Of a stretch of DNA of 64,000 bases, positions 47,436 to 54,983 are shown piece after piece. The translations under genes and the position numbers were made by a program. The notes beneath the pieces are model-generated. The model was given only the letters and a program-made list of their open reading frames with translations, was not told the origin of the DNA and made no database searches. The stretch comes from Pseudactinotalea terrae. Lineage in GTDB: Bacteria; Actinomycetota; Actinomycetes; Actinomycetales; Beutenbergiaceae. Numbering within the stretch: position 1 is the first letter of the stretch; the number at the start of each line of letters is the position of its first letter. The DNA lies in NCBI RefSeq assembly GCF_009733845.1, contig NZ_WNXZ01000008.1:1-64000 (forward strand), written 5' to 3'.

Positions 47436-48289
47436 TTGTTGCTGCCGGCGGTCAGGCCCTCACGCAACGGCTTGTTGCCGATGACGAACACCACCAGCGC
47501 CGGGATCATCGAGAGGACGACGCCCGCGAGGACCGTGGCGACGCTGCCGGTGCCCAGGTTGCCCTGGAGCGTCACGAGCCCGAGCGGGAGCGTGAAGTTC
47601 TGCTCGCTGATCAGCATGATCAGCGGGCGGAAGAACTCGTTCCAGTGATAGTTGAAGGCGAGGATGCCCACGATCGCCAGGCCGGGGGCGGCGAGCGGTG
47701 CGAACACCGAGAAGAACGTGCGGAACGGACCTGCGCCGTCGAGCGCTGCGGCCTCGCCGAGCTCGTGCGGGAGCCCGAGGAAGTACTGCCGCATGAGGAA
47801 GGTGCCGAACGCCGTCGGCAGCGCCGGGATGATCAGGGCCAGCAGGGTGTCCGCCAGGCCCATGCCACGGATCAGCAGGAACACCGGCACGATCGTCACC
47901 TGCATCGGGACCATCATGGTGGCGAGAACCAGGCCGAACAGCAGGCCCTTGCCACGGAACTCCATCTTGGCGAACACGTAACCCGCCATCGCCGCGGTGA
48001 TCATCTGCCCGGCGGCGCACAGGCCGGTGACCAGGGCGCTGTTCCAGACCAGGAGCCACATGTCGACCTGCGTGAACACGTCGGCGTAGGCGCCCAGACC
48101 GAGCGACGGCTCGCCGCTGGCGGCATCGAGCGGTGTCAGCGAGGTCCACAGGGTCCACACGACAGGGCCGAGGGTGAGGAAGGCAGCGACCGCCATCACG
48201 ACGATCTTGCCCGCGCTGCCGAGACCGCCACGCTCGCGGTTGCGTCGGATCGGTGGGGTGCTGACCCCAGGAAAGGTTGCAGTAGTCAT
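47432..48289 (-). CDS. Carbohydrate ABC transporter permease (MalG-like)
   Basis: A 285-residue CUT1-family permease with six helices. The EAA loop reads LPHELGEAAALDGAGPFRTFF with PLAAPGLA following. It ends GNKPLREGLTAGSNK, the typical MalG-type C-terminus. It works with the MalF-like permease encoded 14 bases upstream; the ATPase is not in the operon and is probably the shared MsiK-type protein common in actinobacteria (inference). Confidence 0.93.
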   Translation of the reverse strand: MTTATFPGVSTPPIRRNRERGGLGSAGKIVVMAVAAFLTLGPVVWTLWTSLTPLDAASGEPSLGLGAYADVFTQVDMWLLVWNSALVTGLCAAGQMITAAMAGYVFAKMEFRGKGLLFGLVLATMMVPMQVTIVPVFLLIRGMGLADTLLALIIPALPTAFGTFLMRQYFLGLPHELGEAAALDGAGPFRTFFSVFAPLAAPGLAIVGILAFNYHWNEFFRPLIMLISEQNFTLPLGLVTLQGNLGTGSVATVLAGVVLSMIPALVVFVIGNKPLREGLTAGSNK

Positions 48290-48303
48290 GTCGGTTCCTC
48301 GGC

Positions 48304-49254
48304 TCAGCTGTAGAAGACGAAGCGGCGGGAGAGGCGGAACTGCAGCGCGGTCACGCCGATGATGATGAGCGTGAGCACGATGCCGATGGCCGACGCGCGA
48401 CCGAACTCGAGCTGCTGGAAGGCGGACTCGAAGATCACCATCACGGCTGTCCGGGTCGCATCGCCGGGGCCACCGCGGGTGAGCACGTAGGGCTGGTCGA
48501 AGATCTGCAGCGCCGAGATGATCGCCATCACCGAGGCCACCAGCACGGTCGGCGACAGCAGCGGCAAGGTGATCGCGCGGAACTGCTTCCAGCCGGTGGC
48601 TCCATCGATCGAGGAGGCCTCGTACACATCGCGCGGGATCGAGGCGAGGCCACCCACGAAGAGCAGGAAGGTGAAGCCGAAGTTCTGCCACACGTACACG
48701 AGGATGACGACGGCGATCGCGCCCGCTGGCGTGGTCAGCCATCCCACCTCCGGCAGGTTGACCGCTGCCAGCACCTGGTTGACCAGCCCGAACTCGGCGT
48801 TGAACAGGTATGCCATCACGAGCGAGACCGAGGCGGCCGACAGGATCAGCGGGAAGAAGAACGCGGACCGGAAGAACGTGCGCAGCCAGGCCGGCATCCG
48901 GGACTGCACCAGCAGCGCAAGGAACAGCGCGACCGCCAGCTGCAGCGTCACCGCGATGATCACGAACCCGAAGGTGTTGAGGAACGAGACCCGCACGGTG
49001 GGGTCGGTTGCGAGCTCGGCGAAGTTGGCCAGACCCACGAACTGGGGCGAGGTGATGATGTCCCACCGGAAGAACGCGAGCAGGATCGAGCCGAGGATCG
49101 GGACCATCGTGAAGAGCCCGAGGCCCAGCAGCGTGGGCGCCAGGAACAGCCAGGTCAGCCACCGCGTGGCACGGCGGTCTGCGCGAGGCACGGATGTGGG
49201 TGCGGCCTTGGGAGCTTCGGCGACCGCAGGTGTGGGAGCAACGGTGGCGCTCAT
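48304..49254 (-). CDS. Carbohydrate ABC transporter permease (MalF-like)
   Basis: A 316-residue CUT1 permease. An Ala/Pro-rich N-terminal tail (1-30) precedes six helices; the EAA loop reads IPRDVYEASSIDGATGWKQF with LPLLSPT following. ATG at 49254 overlaps the binding-protein stop as ATGA, so the open frame further upstream is not used. It pairs with the MalG-like permease. The substrate is inferred from the GH32 gene to be a fructose-containing sugar. Confidence 0.93.
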   Translation of the reverse strand: MSATVAPTPAVAEAPKAAPTSVPRADRRATRWLTWLFLAPTLLGLGLFTMVPILGSILLAFFRWDIITSPQFVGLANFAELATDPTVRVSFLNTFGFVIIAVTLQLAVALFLALLVQSRMPAWLRTFFRSAFFFPLILSAASVSLVMAYLFNAEFGLVNQVLAAVNLPEVGWLTTPAGAIAVVILVYVWQNFGFTFLLFVGGLASIPRDVYEASSIDGATGWKQFRAITLPLLSPTVLVASVMAIISALQIFDQPYVLTRGGPGDATRTAVMVIFESAFQQLEFGRASAIGIVLTLIIIGVTALQFRLSRRFVFYS

Positions 49255-50633
49255 GCCGACCTCCTCAGGGCCAGGGCGAGGTCGCGCTGCAGGGTTCCGA
49301 GCGCGGATCGGACACCGGCGTCGGAGCCGGCTGTGACGGCACCGACGACGTTCTTGATCAGTGCCGTCTCGACGGCGGCCTGCTGCGGCGGTGCCGGAAT
49401 GGGTCCGCTGGGCAGTGTGTCGAGGGTGTCGTAGAAGACCTTCCAGTGGGCGGGGCCGATCTCGCCGTAGAGGGACTCGTTGCACATCGAGCGCCGTACC
49501 GGGGTGGTGTTGGGCGTGGGGAACGCGAGCTGCATGCCCTCACGCGTGGTGCAGAACTTGATCCACTCCCACGCCTCGTCCTTGCGCTCCGACGTCGACA
49601 TCATCGCGTAGCCCGCGGCGCCGAACTGGTGCCGCTGGCCCCGCCACTGCGGGAAGAAAGACACGTCGTAGTCGGTGGGGCTCATGCCGCCCTCGGCGAG
49701 GCCCTGGACCCAGAACCCGCCCGCGGGTGTCATGCCGATCTGACCCTGGGCGAACCTGGCCACCAGCTCGCCACCGCCGCCCTGGGCGGGGCTGGAGCCC
49801 AGTCCCTCGGCGACGATCGTTCGCAGGTAGTCGAAGCTCTCGAACACCCGGGGGTCGTCGGCGTTCGGCTCGAGCCAGCGATAGCCGCCCGAGCGGCCGC
49901 TCTCCCCGGGGTAGAAGGTGTCCCAGAGCCAGTCGCCCCCGGGCGCTGTGGTCTCGGCGAGGAAGCTGGTGTCGTTCACGTACAGCCACGGCACCACCCC
50001 GCCCCACAGCCGGTTCGTCCAGAAGAACGGGAGGAACGAGCCGGTGCTCGCCCCGCCCATCGCACGCGCGTAGCGCAGGAAGTCCTCGTGGTTCCAGTCG
50101 TCCGGCGGCCGCTCGAGCCCGGCGTTCTCCAAGGCGCTAGAGCTGTAGTACACGTTCGCGGCGTTGAAGTCGATCGGCAGCTGGTAGAGGCTGCCCTCGT
50201 ACATGAAGGACTCGATCAGTGAGGGGTTGACGTCCTCGAAGTAGTCCTTGAGGTCGGCGGCGTCGCGCTTGACGAAGTCGTCGAGGGGGTGCGCGAGCCG
50301 GTCCGCGAACAGCTGTGCCCCCTCGGTGGCGACGACGACGACGTCTGGCGGTGTCCCAGCGGCCACGAGGGTGAGGATCTTCGCGAAGAAGTTGCCCCAG
50401 TCCTGGCCTTGGATCGGCATGATGCGGACGCCGATGTCGGGGTGCACCTCGTTGAAGGCGGCGACGAGGCTCGCGCGAGCAGCGGCATCCTGGGCGTTGC
50501 CGAGGATGGCGACGGTCAGCACGTCATCGCCTCGCCCCGGGATGTCCGAGGCGATGAGGCGTGGAGCCGAGAGCGCGGTTCCGACCGCCCCCAGGCCTGC
50601 AAGTCCGAGCACGGCTCGGCGGCTGAGATCCAT
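49251..50633 (-). CDS. Extracellular sugar-binding protein with Tat-type signal
   Basis: A 460-residue family 1 solute-binding protein. MDLSRRAVLGLAGLGAVG is a twin-arginine signal (RR at 5-6) and there is no lipobox cysteine, which is unusual for a Gram-positive binding protein; it may be released or held by an uncleaved anchor. GQDWGNFFAKILTLVAAGTPPDVV is the family's typical first-lobe segment (key part ILTLVAAGTPPDV). ATG at 50633 was chosen because GAGGAG precedes it by six bases; a GTG within that ribosome-binding site is rejected. First gene of the fructoside operon. Confidence 0.9.
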   Translation of the reverse strand: MDLSRRAVLGLAGLGAVGTALSAPRLIASDIPGRGDDVLTVAILGNAQDAAARASLVAAFNEVHPDIGVRIMPIQGQDWGNFFAKILTLVAAGTPPDVVVVATEGAQLFADRLAHPLDDFVKRDAADLKDYFEDVNPSLIESFMYEGSLYQLPIDFNAANVYYSSSALENAGLERPPDDWNHEDFLRYARAMGGASTGSFLPFFWTNRLWGGVVPWLYVNDTSFLAETTAPGGDWLWDTFYPGESGRSGGYRWLEPNADDPRVFESFDYLRTIVAEGLGSSPAQGGGGELVARFAQGQIGMTPAGGFWVQGLAEGGMSPTDYDVSFFPQWRGQRHQFGAAGYAMMSTSERKDEAWEWIKFCTTREGMQLAFPTPNTTPVRRSMCNESLYGEIGPAHWKVFYDTLDTLPSGPIPAPPQQAAVETALIKNVVGAVTAGSDAGVRSALGTLQRDLALALRRSA

Positions 50634-50695
50634 CCGGTTGCTCCTCACATCGTTGTGGTGCGCGGGTCGCTGCCCGCCGGGCGACCTGAGGATCA

Positions 50696-50750
50696 GACAC
50701 GTGTCAGGTCGAGGTGAACGCTAGCGTGACACGGCAACCAGACACGTGTC
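50696..50750 (-). promoter_or_regulatory. Paired LacI-type operators of the fructoside operon
   Basis: GACACGTGTC occurs at 50696-50705 and 50741-50750, each within the longer shared sequence CAGACACGTGTCA, with centres 45 bp apart. They lie 63-117 bases before the binding-protein ATG. The perfect symmetry and pairing suit a LacI-family dimer or looping tetramer; the LacI gene ends the same operon. Confidence 0.82.
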
Positions 50751-50791
50751 AAGAGGGGTGGCGACAGCGTCGTGTGCCGACCGTCCCGAGC

Positions 50792-50884
50792 CCGCCCTGC
50801 GCGCCGACCCCCTGCGCGCCGGCCCCGCCCTGCGCGCTGGCCCCGCCCTGCGCGCCGGCCCCGCCCTGCGCGCCGGCCCCGCCC
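50792..50884. repeat. 18-bp GC-rich tandem repeat
   Basis: About five head-to-tail copies of CCGCCCTGCGCGCCGGCC; the second lacks three bases and others differ by single substitutions. It abuts palindrome copy C. The even unit length and near identity point to slippage-prone, strain-variable DNA rather than a coding or CRISPR structure. Confidence 0.9.
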
Positions 50885-50950
50885 AGTTCGTTGCAGACCG
50901 TCGAGTTCGTCGGGTGCACCCACCGAACTGGCCGATCTGGGACGAACTCG
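50884..50950. repeat. Interspersed palindrome, copy C (most symmetric)
   Basis: Centred on GGGTGCACCC (50912-50921). The left half CAGTTCGTTGCAGACCG then TCGAGTTCGTCGGGTG is mirrored on the right by CCCACCGAACTGGCC and GATCTGGGACGAACTCG. About 33 bp on each side are complementary with scattered mismatches, so the strand can fold into a long hairpin. Matches copies A and B. Confidence 0.85.
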
Positions 50951-51030
50951 GCGGTCAGGGGCAGGCCGAGGGCAGGAGTGCGCGCACGGGGCAGGGGTCG
51001 GCTCGGGCCGGAGGCCGCCTCGGGGCTGGG

Positions 51031-51432
51031 TCAGCTCCGGGTGGGGCGGCGGACGCTGAGCACGGGGAACTCGACGAACTCCCCGACCTTCGCGAGCGGG
51101 AGGATCTGCCTGGGCCCGACGGGCATCCGGGAGAGTCCCTCCGCCGTCGAGATCGCGTGCGGGGCACCGAGGATCACCAGGTCGCCGCGTAGCCGCATCC
51201 GCCCGCCGCCGGCGGCGCGCAGGTTCTTGAGCCAGTCGACGTCGGACCCGTAGGTGAGCGCGACGGTCACGCTCTCGTCGTCGCGGAATGCCAGCAGCGT
51301 GGTGCGGTAGGTGCCTCCCGAGCGGCGCCCGACGTGCTCGATCTCAGCGAACGGCCCGAGCCCGACCAGGTGCCGCAGCGCGCGGTTGGTGACGTGCTTG
51401 TTGAGGAGGGCGAGTCGCCTCGGCAGCACCAT
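51031..51432 (-). CDS. Ddn-like (deazaflavin/F420-dependent) nitroreductase-family protein
   Basis: A 133-residue split-barrel protein of the Ddn family, which binds cofactor F420 and reduces quinones or nitro compounds. Typical segments are LLNKHVTNRALRHLVG, HVGRRSGGTYRTTLL and YGSDVDWLKNLRAAGGGRMR (parts YGSDVDWLKN, LRAAGGG). ATG at 51432 has no Shine-Dalgarno sequence but CACGAT lies six bases upstream (51444-51439), suggesting a leaderless message. It probably acts at the membrane with a lipophilic substrate. Next to the channel gene but with no obvious functional link. Confidence 0.85.
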   Translation of the reverse strand: MVLPRRLALLNKHVTNRALRHLVGLGPFAEIEHVGRRSGGTYRTTLLAFRDDESVTVALTYGSDVDWLKNLRAAGGGRMRLRGDLVILGAPHAISTAEGLSRMPVGPRQILPLAKVGEFVEFPVLSVRRPTRS

Positions 51433-51455
51433 CGTTCGATCGTGCCACGCAGCGC

Positions 51456-52361
51456 TCAGGAGCGGGAGCGAACCAGCTCCGTGAGCTCGCTGAGCTGCTG
51501 ACGCAGCGCGCGAATCTCGCCATCGATGCTCGACGGCGCAGCCGCCGCGGGTGGCTCGGGCTCGGCCGGATCCCCGGTCGGTTCCGCCGCGGCGTCGGCG
51601 TCGCTGCGCAGGTGCTGCATCGCGTCGACGATCACGGCGATGAAGAGGTTCAGCACCGTGAAAGCGCTGAGCAGGATGTAGGGGACGAAGAAGACCGGTG
51701 CCCACGGGTGGACGTCGAGCATTCCGCGTGCGATCCCGCTCCAGTTGTCGAGCGTCATGATCTGGAAGAGGCTGAACAGGGAGGCGGAGAGGTTGCCGAA
51801 CTCCTCCGGAAAGGTGTCCTTGAACAGCATCGTGGCCATGACGCCGCAGACGTAGAACAGCAGCAGCAGAAGTGCGCCGATCGACAGAATCCCCGGCACG
51901 GCCTTGACCAGCGCCTCGACGACTCGTCGCAGTTGCGGCACCATCGAGATCAGGCGCAGCACTCGCAGCACCCGGAGCGACCGGAGCACGCCGAAAGCCC
52001 CCGAACCGGGGATCAGGGCGATGCCCACGACGAGCAGGTCGAACACGTTCCAGCTCGTCCGGAAGAACGCCAGGCGGAATGCGTACAGCTTGATTCCGAG
52101 CTCGGCGACGAAGATCGCGAGGCAGATCTTGTCGAGCAGGTGGAGCGCGTCGCCGTACCGGCCCATCACGGCGTCGGAGGTCTCGAACCCGAGTGTCGCG
52201 GCGTTGAGAACGATGACGGCGATGATCACGTTCTGAACAGGCGGTGACTCGATCCAGCGGCCCATCGCTGCGCGGCCGAACCAGCGATGCGAGGTTGCCG
52301 GCTCGGCTTCAGGGGTTGCCTCGTCGATGGGCGCCGGTCTGTCGGTGCTCGTGGTCGTCAT
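51456..52361 (-). CDS. Bacterial voltage-gated cation channel (NaChBac/BacNav family)
   Basis: A 301-residue single-domain six-helix channel that would assemble as a tetramer. S4 carries four regularly spaced arginines, R127, R130, R133 and R136 (LRSLRVLRVLRL). The pore loop reads FQIMTLDNWSGIARGM with the filter TLDNWSG at 203-209; characterised sodium channels have TLESW, so the filter glutamate is aspartate (D205) here. The S6 helix is followed by an Ala/Pro/Glu-rich linker and a C-terminal coiled coil (IDGEIRALRQQLSELTEL), as in the family. ATG at 52361. Physiological role unknown; in some bacteria such channels support pH or motility control. Confidence 0.92.
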   Translation of the reverse strand: MTTTSTDRPAPIDEATPEAEPATSHRWFGRAAMGRWIESPPVQNVIIAVIVLNAATLGFETSDAVMGRYGDALHLLDKICLAIFVAELGIKLYAFRLAFFRTSWNVFDLLVVGIALIPGSGAFGVLRSLRVLRVLRLISMVPQLRRVVEALVKAVPGILSIGALLLLLFYVCGVMATMLFKDTFPEEFGNLSASLFSLFQIMTLDNWSGIARGMLDVHPWAPVFFVPYILLSAFTVLNLFIAVIVDAMQHLRSDADAAAEPTGDPAEPEPPAAAAPSSIDGEIRALRQQLSELTELVRSRS

Positions 52362-52641
52362 GTACGTCCGCAGCTGCTGGTAGGGGCAGGGCCGACGCAA
52401 GAGTGGTGGGTACCGCGCGACCTCGACAAGTGGCAGAACTGCCCGCTCGGGCCCGGGCGCGTTCGGTGCGAGGCTCGACGCCTGCATATCCGAAAGGCTG
52501 AGCAATTGAATAACGACGCCATTTCGAAAAGCGTATCGTGCACATTCTGCTAGTCGGTAGGTAAGCCTCTCCTTGCTATCTTTTCGCATCGAAGGCTCCT
52601 ATTCTGGATAGCAATTGTTTGCCCCGGACCGGAGGAATGTC

Positions 52642-52941
52642 ATGGCTACCCTTGCCGAGCTGCCCCAGGTGTCTGAGTGCACCGTGTCCGGCTGCTCCTA
52701 CAACGACCACTCGAGCTGCCACGCGGGTGCGGTCACGATCGCGGGCGTCGGTGGCGACGCCCAGTGCGCCACCTTCATCCCGCTCAACGTCAAGGGTGGG
52801 CTCGACACGGTTCTCGCGAGCGTCGGCGCCTGTCAGCGCGCCAACTGCACGTACAACGAGAACCTCAGCTGCACCGCCACCGCGGTGCGCATCGGCGCCG
52901 GCAACGACCTCGCTGACTGCCTCACCTTCCAGCCCCGCTGA
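52642..52941 (+). CDS. Tandem DUF1540 cysteine-rich protein
   Basis: A 99-residue protein with two copies of the DUF1540 cysteine motif: CTVSGCSYNDHSSCHAGAV with a following C in AQCATF (about 15-50) and CQRANCTYNENLSCTATAV with ADCLTF (about 63-97). Each repeat has four cysteines, apt for a small metal site. Function unknown. ATG at 52642 has GGAGG six bases before it. The 280 bp upstream are more AT-rich than the rest of the window and probably hold its promoter and that of the divergent channel gene; no further motif could be fixed. A terminator hairpin follows. Confidence 0.88.
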   Translation: MATLAELPQVSECTVSGCSYNDHSSCHAGAVTIAGVGGDAQCATFIPLNVKGGLDTVLASVGACQRANCTYNENLSCTATAVRIGAGNDLADCLTFQPR

Positions 52942-52949
52942 TCCGCACT

Positions 52950-52991
52950 CTCGGGCCGGCACGGATCGTGACACGACCGTGCTGGCCCGAG
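52950..52991 (+). terminator. Terminator hairpin after the DUF1540 gene
   Basis: CTCGGGCCGGCACGG and CCGTGCTGGCCCGAG form a 15-bp stem with one mismatch around a short centre. It lies nine bases after the DUF1540 stop and 26 bases before the next GTG start. No T-run follows. Confidence 0.75.
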
Positions 52992-53017
52992 TCGGTCCCG
53001 CGTGCCACGCTCGACGT

Positions 53018-53599
53018 GTGCGCGCGTGGCTGGTGGGCCTCCTCGGGGCCCTCGCCTGCGCGTGGGGACTCGCCCTGACCCTCGCCGCACCGCAGCCCGC
53101 CTTCGCCGGCTGCGAATCGCGATCCGTCGAGCAGATGCGCGACGACGCCGACGCCACTGCGATCGGCACCATCGTCGAGATCGATCGCTCCGGGAGCTGG
53201 TTCGGCCTGCAGTCCTCGGGCGAGCCCGTGACGTACTGGGTCGAGATCTCCGAGGTCTTCGACGGATCGGTCCAGGAGCTGATCGCCGTCGAGAGCGGCG
53301 GTGGCGGGCTCGACGGCGCAGCCGCGGGCCGCAGCTATCTGCTGTTCCTGCGCGGGCAGACGCCGACCTTCAGCAGCGATGTCTGCTCGAGCATCCCGTT
53401 GCCGATCCAGATGCCGGAGGCCGCCGAGGCGATCGCCGGCTGGGAGTCCTCGACGCCCGAGCCCGGCGGCGCTGAGCTGCCTCGCGCCGGCGTTCCGTGG
53501 GGGACGGTCGTGCTCGGCGTCGTGATTGCGGCGATGGCGGTGCTGCTCGTCCGTGACGTGCGGGTCCGCCGGCGGCGCGAGACGACATCGGGCGGCTGA
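53018..53599 (+). CDS. Secreted wall- or membrane-anchored protein with LPxAG sorting-like signal
   Basis: A 193-residue exported protein. The signal peptide LLGALACAWGLALTLAAPQP is followed by CESRSVEQMRDDADATAIGTIVE, a beta-rich domain of about 120 residues with a conserved-looking cysteine pair (GCESR, DVCSSIP); its shape recalls small TIMP/netrin-like actinobacterial domains, but no family is assigned. The end has LPRAG, a hydrophobic helix (TVVLGVVIAAMAVLLV) and a basic tail, the layout of a sortase signal with LPxAG rather than LPxTG. GTG start; CACGCT lies six bases upstream. No sortase gene is in the window. Confidence 0.7.
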   Translation: MRAWLVGLLGALACAWGLALTLAAPQPAFAGCESRSVEQMRDDADATAIGTIVEIDRSGSWFGLQSSGEPVTYWVEISEVFDGSVQELIAVESGGGGLDGAAAGRSYLLFLRGQTPTFSSDVCSSIPLPIQMPEAAEAIAGWESSTPEPGGAELPRAGVPWGTVVLGVVIAAMAVLLVRDVRVRRRRETTSGG

Positions 53600-53721
53600 C
53601 GCCGACTCGGCGCGGGAGACACGTTCGCTGGCTGCTGCTCGCCGTTCTCGCGCAGGTCAGGGCCGCGGTGCCGCTACGGCTGGTGGCACGCCACCCTCGT
53701 GGAACGCGATCGCCCCGGGTG

Positions 53722-54117
53722 TCAGCGGCGCTGGTCCTCGGCGTCGGGTGGCTGGGGCTGCGCCGCCCGCTCCGGTAGCGCGAACGGCCGCGCGGAGACC
53801 ACCGCGCTGACGGGGATCGGCCCGTACACGTGCGGGAACCGCTCGCTGCTCGGGTCGGCAGGATCCCCGGCCTCGACGACGACCTCCGCATCGAGCGCGC
53901 CGGGATCGATCTCCAGCAGGACCAGCGGCTCGGTGACGTCGGCGTAGAAGCGCCGAGCCACGCCGTCGACCTGGTGCGGGAACGCGGCGTGCACGAAGCC
54001 CTCCTGTGCGAGCGAACGCCCCCGCGTGGACACCTCGTAGACCCCGGCGACCTGCGCCGCCGCCCAGTCGGCGGCAAGCGCGAGGTGTGTCACGGGATCG
54101 ACCGGCCGCGCGTTCAC
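53722..54117 (-). CDS. DUF952-family protein
   Basis: A protein of about 131 residues with the DUF952 layout: VTHLALAADWAAAQVAGVYE, then EGFVHAAFPHQVDGVARRFY and ERFPHVYGPIPVSAVVSARPF (key parts EGFVHAAF, FPHVYGPIP). The family is related in fold to ADP-ribosyltransferases/KptA-like domains but its activity is unknown. GTG at 54117 gives the family's normal start; an in-frame GTG at 54183 would add 22 residues without family similarity. The last 20 residues are Pro/Gln/Asp-rich. Stands alone. The 122 bp downstream to 53600 hold nothing recognised. Confidence 0.78.
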   Translation of the reverse strand: MNARPVDPVTHLALAADWAAAQVAGVYEVSTRGRSLAQEGFVHAAFPHQVDGVARRFYADVTEPLVLLEIDPGALDAEVVVEAGDPADPSSERFPHVYGPIPVSAVVSARPFALPERAAQPQPPDAEDQRR

Positions 54118-54275
54118 CGGGCCGCCTGCGCCGAGCCGGGCGGGCAGTGTGGCGCGAGGGTCGAGGTCACGGGGTTCGAGCACAGCAGCACGACCTGCGG
54201 CGAGCGGGCACGCCTCGCACGCTACCCCGCGGAATGCGTTTGCGGAGGCGGTGCGGCGGCTGCGACGCTCGCTCG

Positions 54276-54920
54276 ATGAGCGTGATCAGCGATGTCTACC
54301 CGGTGCTCGGCCTACGGATCACCGCGGGTTCTCTCGAGCTGCGTGGCTTGACCGACGGCGATCTCGCCGCGCTCGGCGTCCTGGCCCAGGGTGGCGTGCA
54401 CCCGCCCGAGCGGATGCCGTTCTACCACCCGTGGACCGATATGCCGGTCGAGCAGATCCCGCTCGGGATGGCGCAGTACCACTGGGGCGTGCGTGCTCGC
54501 TTCTCGCCCGCGGCCTGGTCGCTCGAGCTGGGTGTGTGGGTCGACGGCGAGCTCGTGGGCTGCCAGGGCTTCGGCACCAGCGACTACCTGGTGACCCGCA
54601 CCGGCGAGACCGGGTCCTGGCTCGGGATCGAGCACCAGGGCAGCGGCATCGGCACCCGGATGCGGCAGGCGATGTGCGCGTTCGTGTTCGACCATCTCGA
54701 CGCCGACGAGGTCACCTCGGGCGCATTCCTCGACAACCCGGCCTCGATCGCCGTCAGCCACAAGGTCGGCTACGCCGACAACGGGATCAGTCGCAAGAAG
54801 CGCCGCGACGGCGAGATGGCCGAGCACCTGGCGCTGCGGCTCACGCCGGAGACCTTCGTGCGCGGGGAGCCGATCGAGGTGGAGGGCGCGGCCGCGGTGC
54901 GCAGGCTCATCGGCCTCTGA
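54276..54920 (+). CDS. GNAT-family N-acetyltransferase
   Basis: A 214-residue GNAT protein of the RimJ/RimL-like group. LRGLTDGDLAALGVLA opens it, WSLELGVWVDGELVGCQGF forms strands 2-4 (parts LELGVWVDG, ELVGCQGF), and the acetyl-CoA loop reads EHQGSGIGTRMRQAM (Q/R-x-x-G-x-G/A). Then ASIAVSHKVGYADNG is the usual end of the fold. Substrate could be a protein N-terminus or a small amine. ATG at 54276 was chosen; GACGCT lies six bases upstream. No linked genes. Confidence 0.87.
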   Translation: MSVISDVYPVLGLRITAGSLELRGLTDGDLAALGVLAQGGVHPPERMPFYHPWTDMPVEQIPLGMAQYHWGVRARFSPAAWSLELGVWVDGELVGCQGFGTSDYLVTRTGETGSWLGIEHQGSGIGTRMRQAMCAFVFDHLDADEVTSGAFLDNPASIAVSHKVGYADNGISRKKRRDGEMAEHLALRLTPETFVRGEPIEVEGAAAVRRLIGL

Positions 54921-54983
54921 CCCGCTGACGCCTCGGGCGCGATGCGGCCGGGCGAGCGCGCGAGCTGAACCGCAGGTCACGGT

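Larger units (their letters stand above)
50634..51030. other. 397-bp intergenic region with operators, tandem repeats and palindrome
   Basis: Contains, from left, the ribosome-binding site of the binding-protein gene, two LacI-type operators (50696-50705, 50741-50750), a GC-only tandem repeat (50792-50884) running directly into palindrome copy C (50884-50950), then about 80 bp with no recognisable signal before the Ddn-like gene's stop. No gene is supported here; frames through the tandem repeat encode only repeated Pro-Ala-Leu-Arg-Ala-Gly. Confidence 0.75.

Noticed and set aside
50792-50950. Possible CRISPR array or collagen-like small protein
   Set aside because: The 18-bp units are contiguous without spacers and no cas genes are present; the Pro-Ala-Leu-Arg-Ala-Gly frames have no start, ribosome site or homology.
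51612-52247. 211-codon plus-strand frame opposite the voltage-gated channel
   Set aside because: Its Asp/Glu/His-rich sequence is the complement of hydrophobic helices; the channel's S4, filter and coiled coil are unmistakable.
53722-54183. Longer start of the DUF952 gene at GTG 54183
   Set aside because: The extra 22 residues have no family similarity; kept only as an alternative.
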